The translations under genes and the position numbers were made by a program. 58,010 bases of DNA. Origin: Rhodovulum marinum. Its GTDB lineage: Bacteria > Pseudomonadota > Alphaproteobacteria > Rhodobacterales > Rhodobacteraceae. Below are positions 6,879 to 15,315 of the stretch, in pieces. The stretch lies in NCBI RefSeq assembly GCF_004343075.1, contig NZ_SLXP01000018.1, forward strand, positions 1 through 58,010, in the 5' to 3' direction. Position 1 is the stretch's first letter. Every line of letters begins with the position of its first letter. The notes under the pieces were generated by a model, which searched no databases, was not told the origin of the DNA, and worked only from the letters and a program-made list of their open reading frames with translations.

Positions 6879-8129
6879 TCACTCCACGATCCCCGCCGTT
6901 TCCACCACCGCGTGGAACAGGACGTTCGCCCCGGCGGTGGCCCATTCCGGCGAAATCTCCTCGGCCTCGTTGTGGCTCAGCCCGTCGACGCAGGGGCACA
7001 TCACCATGGCGGTGGGGGCCACGCGGTTGATCCAGCAGGCGTCGTGCCCCGCGCCGGAAATCAGGTTCATGTGGCTGTATCCCAGCCGCTCGGCCGCGTC
7101 GCGGATGGCTTTCACGCAGCCCGCGTCGAATTCCACCGGATCGAACCCGCCGACCTTTTCGAATTCGACCGACAGGCCCATCCCGTCGCAGATCTTCTGC
7201 GCCCCCTCGTGCAGGCGTTTTTCCATGTCCTCGATCACGGCGAGGTCGGGCGAGCGGAAATCGACGGTGAAGACCACCTTGCCGGGGATCACGTTGCGCG
7301 AATTGGGGTAGACGTCGATATGGCCCGCCGCACCCACCGCGTGGGGCTTGTGGCTCCAGGCGATCTGATCGACCAGGTCCAGCACCCGCGCCATGCCAAG
7401 GCCCGCGTTCCGGCGCATCGGCATGGGGGTGGAGCCGGTATGGCTCTCCTTGCCGGTGATCGTCACCTGCGTCCAGCTGAGGCCCTGGCCGTGGGTGACG
7501 ACGCCGATCTCCTTGCCCTCGGCCTCGAGGATCGGGCCCTGTTCGATGTGCAACTCGAAAAAGGCGTGCATCTTGCGCGCGCCCACCGGTTCGTCGCCCT
7601 TCCAGCCGATCCGCTCCAGCTCGTCGCCGAAACGCTTGCCCTCGGCATCGACGCGGTCATAGGCCCAGTCCTGCGTGTGGATGCCCGCGAACACGCCCGA
7701 GGCCAGCATCGCGGGGGCAAAGCGCGTGCCCTCCTCGTTGGTCCAGTTGGTCACGACGATGGGGTGTTTCGTCTTGATACCGAGATCGTTCAGCGAGCGG
7801 ATCACCTCCAGCCCGCCCAGAACGCCCAGGATGCCGTCATACTTGCCGCCGGTGGGCTGGGTGTCGAGGTGGCTGCCCACATAGACGGGCAACGCGTCGG
7901 GGTCGGTGCCCGGCCGCATGGCGAACATGTTGCCCATCGTGTCGAGGCCCATCGAACAGCCGGCATCCTCGCACCATGTCCGGAACAGCGCGCGGCCCTC
8001 GGCATCGGCATCGGTCAGGGTCTGGCGGTTGTTGCCGCCCGCGACGCCGGGGCCGATCCTGGCCATCTCCATCAGGCTGTCCCACAGCCGTTCGCCGTTG
8101 ATCTTCAGGTTCTCGCCGGGGGCTGTCAT
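6879..8129 (-). CDS. N-carbamoyl-beta-amino-acid / N-carbamoyl-L-amino-acid hydrolase (M20 family)
   Basis: 416 aa Zn-dependent amidohydrolase of the allantoate amidohydrolase/HyuC group. Motifs: 'GSHLDTQPTGGKYDGILG' (first metal His and bridging Asp), 'TNEEGTRFAPAMLASG' (Glu pair), a dimerisation-domain 'HTGSTPM', and C-terminal 'SGAGHDACWI' and 'LSHNEAEEI'. It would release beta-alanine or beta-aminoisobutyrate, CO2 and ammonia from N-carbamoyl-beta-alanine, step 3 of reductive pyrimidine breakdown. The start MTAPGENLKINGERLW (8129) is typical; the open frame upstream is not family-like. First gene of the leftward operon. Confidence 0.92.
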   Translation of the reverse strand: MTAPGENLKINGERLWDSLMEMARIGPGVAGGNNRQTLTDADAEGRALFRTWCEDAGCSMGLDTMGNMFAMRPGTDPDALPVYVGSHLDTQPTGGKYDGILGVLGGLEVIRSLNDLGIKTKHPIVVTNWTNEEGTRFAPAMLASGVFAGIHTQDWAYDRVDAEGKRFGDELERIGWKGDEPVGARKMHAFFELHIEQGPILEAEGKEIGVVTHGQGLSWTQVTITGKESHTGSTPMPMRRNAGLGMARVLDLVDQIAWSHKPHAVGAAGHIDVYPNSRNVIPGKVVFTVDFRSPDLAVIEDMEKRLHEGAQKICDGMGLSVEFEKVGGFDPVEFDAGCVKAIRDAAERLGYSHMNLISGAGHDACWINRVAPTAMVMCPCVDGLSHNEAEEISPEWATAGANVLFHAVVETAGIVE

Positions 8130-8245
8130 GGTCGCGTCTTCCTCACCTGTCTGGTCCGTGTCGCTGGGCCGGCGCCCTCTGGCGTGGCGCGTGCCGCGTC
8201 CACTGTTGCGCCGCCTCGGGCCGAGTTCAAGCGATGCGCCGGCCG

Positions 8246-8271
8246 TGCCGAAAAAATTTCGCGATTCGGCA
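8246..8271. promoter_or_regulatory. inverted repeat in a divergent promoter region
   Basis: TGCCGAA (8246-8252) and TTCGGCA (8265-8271) are perfect 7-bp arms around a 12-bp AT-rich spacer. They lie in the 238-bp gap between the leftward pyrimidine operon and a rightward gene. The size suits a dimeric repressor site. It does not match the TTGACC RutR half-site seen at 10678, so the regulator is unknown. Confidence 0.35.
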
Positions 8272-8367
8272 TCACCAGCGGTTAAAGTGCCTTCGTCCCG
8301 GGCAAACCGGGGCCAAAACCAATGGGGGCGGGCAGCGGTCGGAACGTAACTAGGGAGGATACGGACC

Positions 8368-9258
8368 ATGGACAGCAGAACGACGGTGATCGGCGGCCTC
8401 GTGGTCGTGGCGGCGTTTGGATATTACCTGTCGCAACAACGCTCTGGCTCGGAGGAAGCGGCATTGGAGGGCCAGGTCGGCGCCTTGACCCAGCGGATCG
8501 GCGAACTTGAGGCATCCTTGGCGGCCGCCACCGAAAAGGCCGAGGCGCAGGCCGCCGTGATCGCCGAGACCGCGGCGCTGGGCAGCCGGCTGGCCGAAAC
8601 GGTGCAGGGCATCGGCGAGATATCCGAAACGGCCGGGACTGCGCAGTCCACCGAACCGGCGGGGGCGGCGGCCGCCATGGAAACCATCGCCGCCGCGCCG
8701 AAGGCCGAGGAACCGGCCGAACCCGCCGCGACGGCCGCGGCCGAGGGTGGCACCGGCGTCGGCGAGACGGCGATCCTGGCCGACGGGGCGATCCGTGCCT
8801 TCGTCTCGCGCGTAGACGAGGCAGGCCAGACCGCGCGGCTCTCGATCAACGGCGCGCTTTCCGAGGTTGCCGCGGGCGATACCATCGCGGTGGCGGCAGA
8901 TGGTCAGGACTGCAGCGTGAGCGTGGACGCGATCGGCGGCGGCACGGTCAGCCTGAGCGCGTCCTGCACCGCCGCCGAGGCAGAGCCGGCCGCCGAAGAG
9001 CCGGGATCGGGAAGCGCCGCGGCCGCCGCGGCCGAGGGCACCATGGTCGGCGTGGGCGAGACGGCGCTGTTCGGCGGCAGCGAGGTTCGGGTCTTCGTCT
9101 CGCGCGTCACGGCCGACGCCGCGGTGATCGCGGTGAACGGGCTGGCCACCACCACGCTGGCAGTGGGCGGGTCGATCCCGGTCGGAGACGCCTGCAACGT
9201 CGCGCTGGCGGGGGTCGAGGGCAACGCGGCCGCGCTCGGCTACGCCTGCGCAAGCTGA
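8368..9258 (+). CDS. membrane-anchored protein with coiled coil and two Cys-bracketed repeats
   Basis: 296 aa, preceded by GGGAGGAT. Residues 6-22 form a membrane helix with the C-terminal side probably periplasmic; residues 27-90 look coiled-coil; an Ala/Glu/Pro linker follows. Then come two related modules, 130-200 and 228-294, both starting 'GVGETA' and containing 'FVSRV'. Each ends in a pair of Cys exactly 18 residues apart (182/200 and 276/294), which suggests one disulfide per module. I do not recognise the family. It interrupts the pyrimidine locus on the opposite strand, and nothing ties it to that pathway. Confidence 0.8.
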   Translation: MDSRTTVIGGLVVVAAFGYYLSQQRSGSEEAALEGQVGALTQRIGELEASLAAATEKAEAQAAVIAETAALGSRLAETVQGIGEISETAGTAQSTEPAGAAAAMETIAAAPKAEEPAEPAATAAAEGGTGVGETAILADGAIRAFVSRVDEAGQTARLSINGALSEVAAGDTIAVAADGQDCSVSVDAIGGGTVSLSASCTAAEAEPAAEEPGSGSAAAAAAEGTMVGVGETALFGGSEVRVFVSRVTADAAVIAVNGLATTTLAVGGSIPVGDACNVALAGVEGNAAALGYACAS

Positions 9259-9264
9259 GGGCCG

Positions 9265-9291
9265 GGCGCCCGCCCCGGTCGGGCGGGCGCC
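9265..9291. terminator. bidirectional hairpin between convergent genes
   Basis: Perfect 11-bp arms (9265-9275 and 9281-9291) with a 5-nt loop lie 6 bases after the stop of the rightward repeat protein gene and 6 bases after the end of the leftward aminotransferase gene. The position supports shared termination. Confidence 0.65.
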
Positions 9292-9297
9292 GGTCCT

Positions 9298-10626
9298 TCA
9301 GTCCAGGGCCTTCAGCACGTCGCCCAGTTTGCCGAACAGTTCGTCGATCTGCGCCTTGTCGATCATCAGCGGTGGCGACAGCGCGATGATATCGCCCGTC
9401 GTCCGGATCAACAGGCCCTTTTCATAGGCATCGAGGAAGGCGGTGAAGGCGCGTTTCGTCGGCTCGCCCGCGATAGGCGCAAGTTCCACCGCGCCGATCA
9501 GCCCCATGTTGCGGATGTCGATCACGTGGGGCAGGCCCTTGAGCGAATGCAGCGCATCCTCCCAATAGGGGGCCAGCGCGGCGGCATTCTCGAACAGCCC
9601 CTCCTCGCGATATGTCTGCAACGTCGCGATCCCGGCGGCGGATGCGATCGGGTTGCCGGAATAGGTATAGCCGTGGAACAGTTCGATCAGGTGCTCGGGG
9701 CCTTGCATGAAAGCATCGTGTATGGCCGCCGTGGTCAGCACCGCGCCCATCGGGATCACGCCATTGGTCAGCCCCTTGGCGGTGGTCATCATGTCGGGCA
9801 GCACGCCGAAATGATCGGCGGCAAAGGCGCTGCCGAGGCGGCCGAAGCCGGTAATCACCTCGTCGAAGATCAGCAGGATGCCGTGTTTCGTGCAGATCTC
9901 GCGCAAGCGTTCCAGGTATCCCTTGGGCGGCATCAGCACGCCGGTGGACCCGGCCATCGGTTCCACGATCACGGCGGCGATGGTTTCCGCCCCGTGCAGC
10001 GCCACGATCCGTTCCAGATCGTCGGCCAGATACGCGCCATGTTCCGGCTGGCCGCGGGTAAAGGCGTTCTGATCGGGCAGATGGGTGTGCGGCAGGTGGT
10101 CGACCCCGGTCAGAAGCGAGCCGAAGACCTTGCGGTTGTTGACGATGCCGCCCACGGAAATGCCGCCGAAATTCACCCCGTGATAGCCGCGTTCCCGCCC
10201 GATCAACCGGGTGCGCGCGCCCTCGCCCCGCGCCCGGTGATAGGCGATGGCGATCTTCAGCGCGGTTTCCACCGATTCCGACCCGGAATTGGTGAAGAAC
10301 ACGTGCTCCATCCCCTCGGGTGCCATGTCGCGCACGGCACTGGCCAGTTCGAACGCCTTGGGATGGCCCATCTGGAAGGCCGGCGCGTAATCCAGTTCGG
10401 CGGCCTGTTTCTGGATGGCTTCCGTGATCTTCGGCCGGCAATGGCCCGCGTTGCAGCACCACAGGCCGGCGGTGCCGTCCAGCACCTCGCGCCCATCGGC
10501 GGTCTTGTAATACATGCCGGACGCGCCCACGAACATCCGCGGCGCCTTCTTGAACTGGCGGTTCGCGGTGAAGGGCATCCAGAAGGCGGACAGGTCGTTC
10601 GGGGTCGGGTTGCGGTCGAGCGCCAT
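9298..10626 (-). CDS. omega-amino acid (beta-alanine) : pyruvate aminotransferase
   Basis: 442 aa class-III PLP aminotransferase. Seen: 'FTNSGSESVETALKIA' (phosphate binding), 'GYHGVNFGG', 'DEVITGFGRLG' (Asp to the PLP nitrogen) and 'TTAKGLTNG' with the PLP lysine. The N-terminus ('SAFWMPFTANRQFK') is that of beta-alanine:pyruvate transaminases. It would convert beta-alanine or beta-aminoisobutyrate from the pyrimidine pathway to malonate or methylmalonate semialdehyde. It lies divergent from the RutR-like gene, with a RutR-type operator 52 bp upstream of its start codon. Confidence 0.9.
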   Translation of the reverse strand: MALDRNPTPNDLSAFWMPFTANRQFKKAPRMFVGASGMYYKTADGREVLDGTAGLWCCNAGHCRPKITEAIQKQAAELDYAPAFQMGHPKAFELASAVRDMAPEGMEHVFFTNSGSESVETALKIAIAYHRARGEGARTRLIGRERGYHGVNFGGISVGGIVNNRKVFGSLLTGVDHLPHTHLPDQNAFTRGQPEHGAYLADDLERIVALHGAETIAAVIVEPMAGSTGVLMPPKGYLERLREICTKHGILLIFDEVITGFGRLGSAFAADHFGVLPDMMTTAKGLTNGVIPMGAVLTTAAIHDAFMQGPEHLIELFHGYTYSGNPIASAAGIATLQTYREEGLFENAAALAPYWEDALHSLKGLPHVIDIRNMGLIGAVELAPIAGEPTKRAFTAFLDAYEKGLLIRTTGDIIALSPPLMIDKAQIDELFGKLGDVLKALD

Positions 10627-10677
10627 GGCAGAACTCCGTAAGGCGGGGCCGCCCGGTTCGGCGGGCGGCCAAAACGT

Positions 10678-10693
10678 TTGACCGGGCGGTCAG
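10678..10693. promoter_or_regulatory. RutR-type operator
   Basis: TTGACC-GGGC-GGTCAG is a 16-bp palindrome of the same length and half-site as the E. coli RutR box (TTGACCANNTGGTCAA). It lies between the aminotransferase and the RutR-like gene, placed to regulate the transaminase directly and perhaps the regulator itself. Confidence 0.72.
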
Positions 10694-10821
10694 GATCACG
10701 CTAGCAGAGGGCCCGGGGCAGTCAAGCGGACCACCGCCGCCAGGTCGCGGGACGGGGTCGGACGGGCAGCCCGAGCGATTTCGACTAAAATGCAAAGCAG
10801 ATTTCGACAGCATCTTTTCCG

Positions 10822-11436
10822 ATGAGCCCAGAAAACTCGCGCACCCGAATCCAGCGCCGGAACCGCCGCGCCATCCTCGAAGCCGCGCTCGAGGTGTTCT
10901 CGCAGCACGGGTTCCGCGGTGCGACGCTGGACCAGATCGCGGCCGAGGCGGGCCTGTCCAAGCCGAACCTGCTGTATTACTTCCCCTCCAAGGAGGCGAT
11001 CCACGAAACCCTGCTGGCAGGGCTGATGGAAACCTGGCTGGCGCCGCTGCGCATGCTGGACCCGGCCGGCGACCCGGTCGAGGAAATCCTGGGCTATGTC
11101 CGCCGCAAGCTGGTTCTCAGCCGGGATTTTCCCCGCGAAAGCAGGCTTTTCGCCAACGAGATCCTGCAAGGGGCGCCGCGGATCAAACCTTCGCTTGAAG
11201 GCGAGTTGAAGGCATTGGTCGACGAAAAGGCGCAGGTGATCGCAGGCTGGGCGGCGAACGGCCGGATCGCCGATATCGACCCCTATCACCTGATCTTCTC
11301 GATCTGGGCGCTGACCCAGCACTATGCCGATTTCGACGTGCAGGTGCGCGCCGTGCTGGGCACGGAACGGGGCGATCCCTTCGAAGGTGCCGAACGCTAT
11401 CTGGTGACGATGTTCACGCGCCTTCTGACCCCCTGA
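10822..11436 (+). CDS. rutR: RutR-like TetR-family pyrimidine regulator
   Basis: 204 aa. The N-terminal helix-turn-helix spans about residues 14-60 ('RRAILEAALEVFSQHGFRGATLDQIA...LSKPNLLYYFPSKEAI'), followed by a ligand domain with strongly RutR-like stretches: 'SRDFPRESRLFANEILQGAP', 'LKALVDEKAQVIAGW', 'IDPYHLIFSIWALTQHYADF'. E. coli RutR senses uracil and thymine and controls the oxidative rut operon. Here the gene sits among reductive-pathway genes and a matching operator is present, so it probably derepresses pyd/pre genes when uracil is available. Confidence 0.92.
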   Translation: MSPENSRTRIQRRNRRAILEAALEVFSQHGFRGATLDQIAAEAGLSKPNLLYYFPSKEAIHETLLAGLMETWLAPLRMLDPAGDPVEEILGYVRRKLVLSRDFPRESRLFANEILQGAPRIKPSLEGELKALVDEKAQVIAGWAANGRIADIDPYHLIFSIWALTQHYADFDVQVRAVLGTERGDPFEGAERYLVTMFTRLLTP

Positions 11437-11554
11437 TCCCCCGGGGGGCGCCGTTAACCTTGATGCAAGATTCCCCTCGCCCCCCACTTCCCGAAAGGCC
11501 CGAAAAGGCGCATACTTGTGAATTGGTGGGGGCCTGAGCAGGAGTTTGGGACCA

Positions 11555-11890
11555 ATGCAGATCATCGGCCCCCTTCCCGTGGCCGCGTATCAGGACAACG
11601 GCGTGACGGCCGTCAGCCCCGCGGCACCGTCCGCCCCGGTGGCGCCTGCAGTGAAAGGCGGTTCCGCGGGCCAGACCCGCAGCGAAACCGGCGAACGCGG
11701 ACAGCAGCCGCCCCGGCAATCCTTTCCCGCGCCCGACCTGGACAGACCGGCGGGCCCGCCGCCGACCTTCGACACGACGCCCTTGCAGCTGGAGGCTGAA
11801 CGCCGCCAGAGCGAGGCCAGCATCTTGTGGCGCACCAGCAGTGCCCCCGCGCCGGAACAGCCCGCGCGGGAACTCGATATCGAGGTCTGA
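11555..11890 (+). CDS. small hypothetical protein between rutR and preA
   Basis: 111 aa starting MQIIGPLPVAAYQ at 11555, with GGAGT 8-12 bases upstream. It is rich in Pro, Ala and Gln, with no signal peptide or membrane helix, and probably mostly disordered; the last 40 residues are more charged ('LQLEAERRQSEASILWRTS'). It ends 10 bp before the convergent preA stop. I do not know the family. The order rutR - small protein - preA suggests it travels with the locus. Coding status rests on the ribosome-binding site and the protein-like N-terminus. Confidence 0.55.
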   Translation: MQIIGPLPVAAYQDNGVTAVSPAAPSAPVAPAVKGGSAGQTRSETGERGQQPPRQSFPAPDLDRPAGPPPTFDTTPLQLEAERRQSEASILWRTSSAPAPEQPARELDIEV

Positions 11891-11900
11891 GCCCCCGCCC

Positions 11901-13205
11901 CTATTCGGCCGCGCAGCTGCCGGGGTTGTTGGGATGCGTCGTCCAGTTCCCGTATTCCGCGGGGACTGGCTTGCCCGTGCGCGGGTCGACCTCGCCCGGG
12001 GCGAGGCGGCGCATGGTGATGCAGCCCTCGACCGGGCAGACATCGACGCACAGGTTGCAGGCCACGCATTCCTCGTCCTTCACCACGAATTGCCGATCCG
12101 GCGTCATCTCGATCGCCTGGTGGCTGGTATCCTCGCAGGCCGCGTAACAGCGGCCGCACTTGATGCAGGCCGCCTGGTCGATCTGCGCCTTGGTCACGTA
12201 ATTAAGGTTCAGATATTGCCAGTCCGTTACGTTCGGCACCGCCATCCCGGTAAAGTCGGACAGGGTTGAGAAACCCTTGCGGTCCATCCAGTCACCGAGG
12301 CCCGAGATCATTTCCTGCACGATGCGGAATCCGTAGGTCATCACCGCGGTGCAGACCTGCACGTTGCCCGCGCCCAGCGCCATGAACTCGGCCGCGTCCT
12401 TCCACGTCGTCACGCCGCCGATGCCGGAAATCGGCAGGCCGCGGGTTTGCGGATCGCGGGCGATTTCCGCAACCATGTTCAGCGCGATGGGTTTCACCGC
12501 CGGGCCGCAATAGCCGCCATGGGTGCCCTTGCCGTCGATCGTGGGTTCCGGGCACATCAGGTCCAGGTCGACCGCGGTGATCGAATTCACCGTGTTGATG
12601 AGGGAAACCGCGTCCGCGCCGCCCTTGTGCGCGGCGCGCGATGCCAGGCGGATATCGGTGATGTTGGGGGTCAGCTTGACGATCACCGGCATGCGGGTGT
12701 TCGCCTTGCACCAGCGGGTGACCATCTCGATGTATTCGGGGACCTGCCCCACGGCCGAGCCCATGCCGCGTTCGCTCATCCCGTGGGGGCAACCGAAGTT
12801 GAGTTCCACCCCGTCGGCGCCGGTCTCCTCGACCCGGGCCAGGATCGCCTTCCACGCCTCTTCGGTGCAGGGCACCATAAGGCTGACCACCAGCGCGCGG
12901 TCGGGATAGTCGCGTTTCACCGCCTTGATCTCGCGCAGGTTCACCTCGAGCGGACGGTCGGTGATCAACTCGATGTTGTTCAACCCCAGAACGCGGCGGT
13001 CTGCACCGTAGACCACGCCGTAACGCGGGCCGTTGACGTTCACCACCGGCGCGCCGTCCTCGCCCAGGGTTTTCCAGACGACGCCACCCCAGCCCGCCTC
13101 GAAGGCGCGGCGGACGTTGTATTCCTTGTCGGTCGGCGGCGCCGAGGCCAACCAGAACGGGTTGGGGGACTTGATGCCCACGAAATCATTCCTGAGATCG
13201 GCCAT
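11901..13205 (-). CDS. preA: NAD-dependent dihydropyrimidine dehydrogenase subunit PreA
   Basis: 434 aa. Residues 1-310 form the FMN-binding TIM barrel of the dihydroorotate-dehydrogenase class (MADLRNDFVGIKSPNPFWLA; 'ELNFGCPHGMSERGMG' carries the active-site Cys). The C-terminus carries two [4Fe-4S] motifs, 'CIKCGRCYAAC' and 'CVACNLCVDVCP'. With PreT it reduces uracil or thymine with NADH, step 1 of the reductive pathway. The stop of preT lies 3 bp upstream of its start, so the two are translated from one message. Confidence 0.96.
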   Translation of the reverse strand: MADLRNDFVGIKSPNPFWLASAPPTDKEYNVRRAFEAGWGGVVWKTLGEDGAPVVNVNGPRYGVVYGADRRVLGLNNIELITDRPLEVNLREIKAVKRDYPDRALVVSLMVPCTEEAWKAILARVEETGADGVELNFGCPHGMSERGMGSAVGQVPEYIEMVTRWCKANTRMPVIVKLTPNITDIRLASRAAHKGGADAVSLINTVNSITAVDLDLMCPEPTIDGKGTHGGYCGPAVKPIALNMVAEIARDPQTRGLPISGIGGVTTWKDAAEFMALGAGNVQVCTAVMTYGFRIVQEMISGLGDWMDRKGFSTLSDFTGMAVPNVTDWQYLNLNYVTKAQIDQAACIKCGRCYAACEDTSHQAIEMTPDRQFVVKDEECVACNLCVDVCPVEGCITMRRLAPGEVDPRTGKPVPAEYGNWTTHPNNPGSCAAE

Positions 13206-13208
13206 GGT

Positions 13209-14549
13209 TCAGCCCTCCCCCATCAGCGTTGCATGGATATCCTCGGCGGCGTCGCGGCCCTCGGCCACCGCCGTCACGGTCAGGTCGTCGCCACCCGCCG
13301 CGCAGTCGCCGCCCGCCCAGATCCCGGGCAGGCTGGTGCGGCCCGGCCCGGTGACGGCGATCTTGCGGCCAGAGAGTTCCAGGCCCTCGGGCGCCCCTTC
13401 CAGTTGCTGGCCGATGGCCTTGAATACCTGGTCGGCCCTGATCTTGAACGTCTCGTCGGTCAGTTCCAGCCCGGCCTCGGTTTCGCGGGTATAGGCGAAC
13501 TCGACCGCCTCGACCGCCCCTTCGCCCAGAATGCGCAAGGGCGCCGCGCCGGTCACGATACGCACGCCCTTGGAACTGGCCAGGTGCTGTTCCTCCTCGG
13601 AGGCGCTCATCGCATCGCGGCCGCGGCGGTAGACGATGGTCACGTTCTCGGCGCCCAGCAGTTTCGACTGCACCGCGGCATCGACCGCCGTCATGCCGCC
13701 GCCAATCACCACGACGTTCCGGCCCACGGCAATGGTGGACAGGTCCTCGGCCTGGCGCAGCTCGGCGATGAAATCGACCGCGTCCTGCACGTGGGATTTC
13801 TCTTCTCCCTCGGCGCGCAGGGCATTCACACCGCCCAGCCCGATGGCCAGGAACACCGCGTCGTATTCGCCCTTCAGACCGTCCAGCGAGATGTCACGGC
13901 CCAGCGCCTTGCCGTTGTGGGCGGTGATCCCACCGATCCCCATCAGCCAGTCCACCTCGGCCTGGGCGTAACCGTCCACCGTCTTGTAGGCGGCGATGCC
14001 GTATTCGTTCAGCCCGCCGGCCTTGGGGCGCGCGTCGAACAGGGCGACCTCGTGGCCCTTCATCGCCAGCCGGTGCGCGCAGGCCAGCCCCGCGGGGCCC
14101 GCCCCCACGACGGCGATCCGCTTGCCGGTCGGCGCGGCACGCGTGTAGGGGTGCCCGCCCTCGCCCATCAGCGTGTCCGTGGCATAACGTTGCAGCCGCC
14201 CGATCTCGACCGGCTTGCCCTCGGCCACCTCGCGCACGCAGGCCTCTTCGCACAGCTGTTCGGTCGGGCAGACCCGGGCGCACATGCCGCCCAGGATGTT
14301 CTGGTCGAAGATCGTGCGCGCGGCGGCCCGCGGCGCGCCGGTCGCGATCTCGCGGATGAACAGCGGGATGTCGATCGTCGTGGGGCACGCCGTCACGCAG
14401 GGCGCCTCGTGGCAGAAATAGCAGCGATCCGCGGCGATGGCCGCCTCATGTGCCGTCAGGGGCGGTGCCTTGTCGGCGAAATTGTCGCGATAGGCCTCGG
14501 ACCCGAGACGCCCGGACACGACCCCGGGGGTAAGCGGCGTATTGGCCAT
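13209..14549 (-). CDS. preT: dihydropyrimidine dehydrogenase subunit PreT
   Basis: 446 aa flavoprotein of the GltD/PreT group. The N-terminal cysteine cluster includes 'CYFCHEAPCVTACP' and 'CARVCPTEQLCEEAC'; the FAD motif is 'VVGAGPAGLACAHRLA', the NAD motif 'VVVIGGGMTAVDAA', and the C-terminal FAD contact 'GIWAGGDCA'. It passes electrons from NADH to PreA. Start at 14549 (MANTPLTPGVV) follows GGGAGGG by six bases; an ATG at 14570 has no useful ribosome-binding site. Confidence 0.95.
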   Translation of the reverse strand: MANTPLTPGVVSGRLGSEAYRDNFADKAPPLTAHEAAIAADRCYFCHEAPCVTACPTTIDIPLFIREIATGAPRAAARTIFDQNILGGMCARVCPTEQLCEEACVREVAEGKPVEIGRLQRYATDTLMGEGGHPYTRAAPTGKRIAVVGAGPAGLACAHRLAMKGHEVALFDARPKAGGLNEYGIAAYKTVDGYAQAEVDWLMGIGGITAHNGKALGRDISLDGLKGEYDAVFLAIGLGGVNALRAEGEEKSHVQDAVDFIAELRQAEDLSTIAVGRNVVVIGGGMTAVDAAVQSKLLGAENVTIVYRRGRDAMSASEEEQHLASSKGVRIVTGAAPLRILGEGAVEAVEFAYTRETEAGLELTDETFKIRADQVFKAIGQQLEGAPEGLELSGRKIAVTGPGRTSLPGIWAGGDCAAGGDDLTVTAVAEGRDAAEDIHATLMGEG

Positions 14550-14602
14550 TGCGGCCCTCCCTGTTGCCATCCCTTTCGGAGAAGCCTGCCACAGGCCCGG
14601 AT

Positions 14603-14618
14603 TTTATCAAACGGTAAA
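14603..14618. promoter_or_regulatory. candidate degenerate RutR operator upstream of preT
   Basis: TTTATC-AAAC-GGTAAA matches 10 of the 14 defined positions of the RutR consensus and is nearly palindromic. It lies 54 bp upstream of the preT start codon. It would explain joint control with the site at 10678, but the match is weaker. Confidence 0.4.
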
Positions 14619-14819
14619 TTTCCGGGGCGGCGCGGGGACGGCATATTCGGCACCGACCGTGCACGGACTGCCGAAGGATTGGGCAGACCGGCCGGCCGGC
14701 CCGCACCGGCAAAAACCGCCGCACCCGCTTTCCATGGGGTTTTCCCTCGCGTATAAGCGGCGCACTTCACGAAGCGGACGGCCCTGGCGGGCCGATCCGG
14801 GACCGATCGAGGACAGGGC

Positions 14820-15305
14820 ATGACCAAGACTTCCCACGAGGCAGACGTCGCCTTTATCCAGGCGCTTGCGGAATTGCTGCGCGAACACGACCTGACCGAG
14901 TTGCAGGTCAAGCGCGAATACGGCGAGGACGACTCGCTGGACGTCCGCGTCTCGCGCTCGGGCCCCGCCCCGGTTGCCGCGGCACCGGCGGCCTATGCCA
15001 TGCCCGCACCGGCCGCCGCAGCACCGGCGCCCGTAGCCGACACGGCGCCCGCGGACGACCCGGCGCTGCATCCCGGCGCGGTGACCTCGCCGATGGTGGG
15101 CACCGTCTACCTGCAGCCCGAACCGGGTTCGGACGCCTTCGTCAAGGTGGGCGACAGCGTGACCGAGGGCCAGACGCTGTTGATCGTCGAGGCGATGAAG
15201 ACGATGAACCACATCCCCGCCCCGCGCGCCGGCACCGTGAAACGCATCCTCGTCGAGGACGGCGCACCGGTCGAGTTCGGCGCCCCCCTGATGATCATCG
15301 AGTAA
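14820..15305 (+). CDS. accB: biotin carboxyl carrier protein of acetyl-CoA carboxylase
   Basis: 161 aa. The N-terminal region (1-48) is followed by a flexible Ala/Pro linker (49-80) and a C-terminal biotinyl domain with the biotinylation motif 'EAMKTMNHI' (Lys127). It carries carboxybiotin between AccC and the carboxyltransferase in the first step of fatty acid synthesis. accC begins 10 bp downstream, the usual accBC pair. Confidence 0.97.
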   Translation: MTKTSHEADVAFIQALAELLREHDLTELQVKREYGEDDSLDVRVSRSGPAPVAAAPAAYAMPAPAAAAPAPVADTAPADDPALHPGAVTSPMVGTVYLQPEPGSDAFVKVGDSVTEGQTLLIVEAMKTMNHIPAPRAGTVKRILVEDGAPVEFGAPLMIIE

Positions 15306-15315
15306 GGCGCGGGCC

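Noticed and set aside
3927-8285. Very long open frame antisense to the importer, dihydropyrimidinase and hydrolase genes
   Set aside because: It mirrors genes with strong family motifs on the other strand; its translation is rich in His/Arg/Gln with no recognisable domain. Similar mirror frames at 12447-14756 and 25560-28040 were dropped for the same reason.
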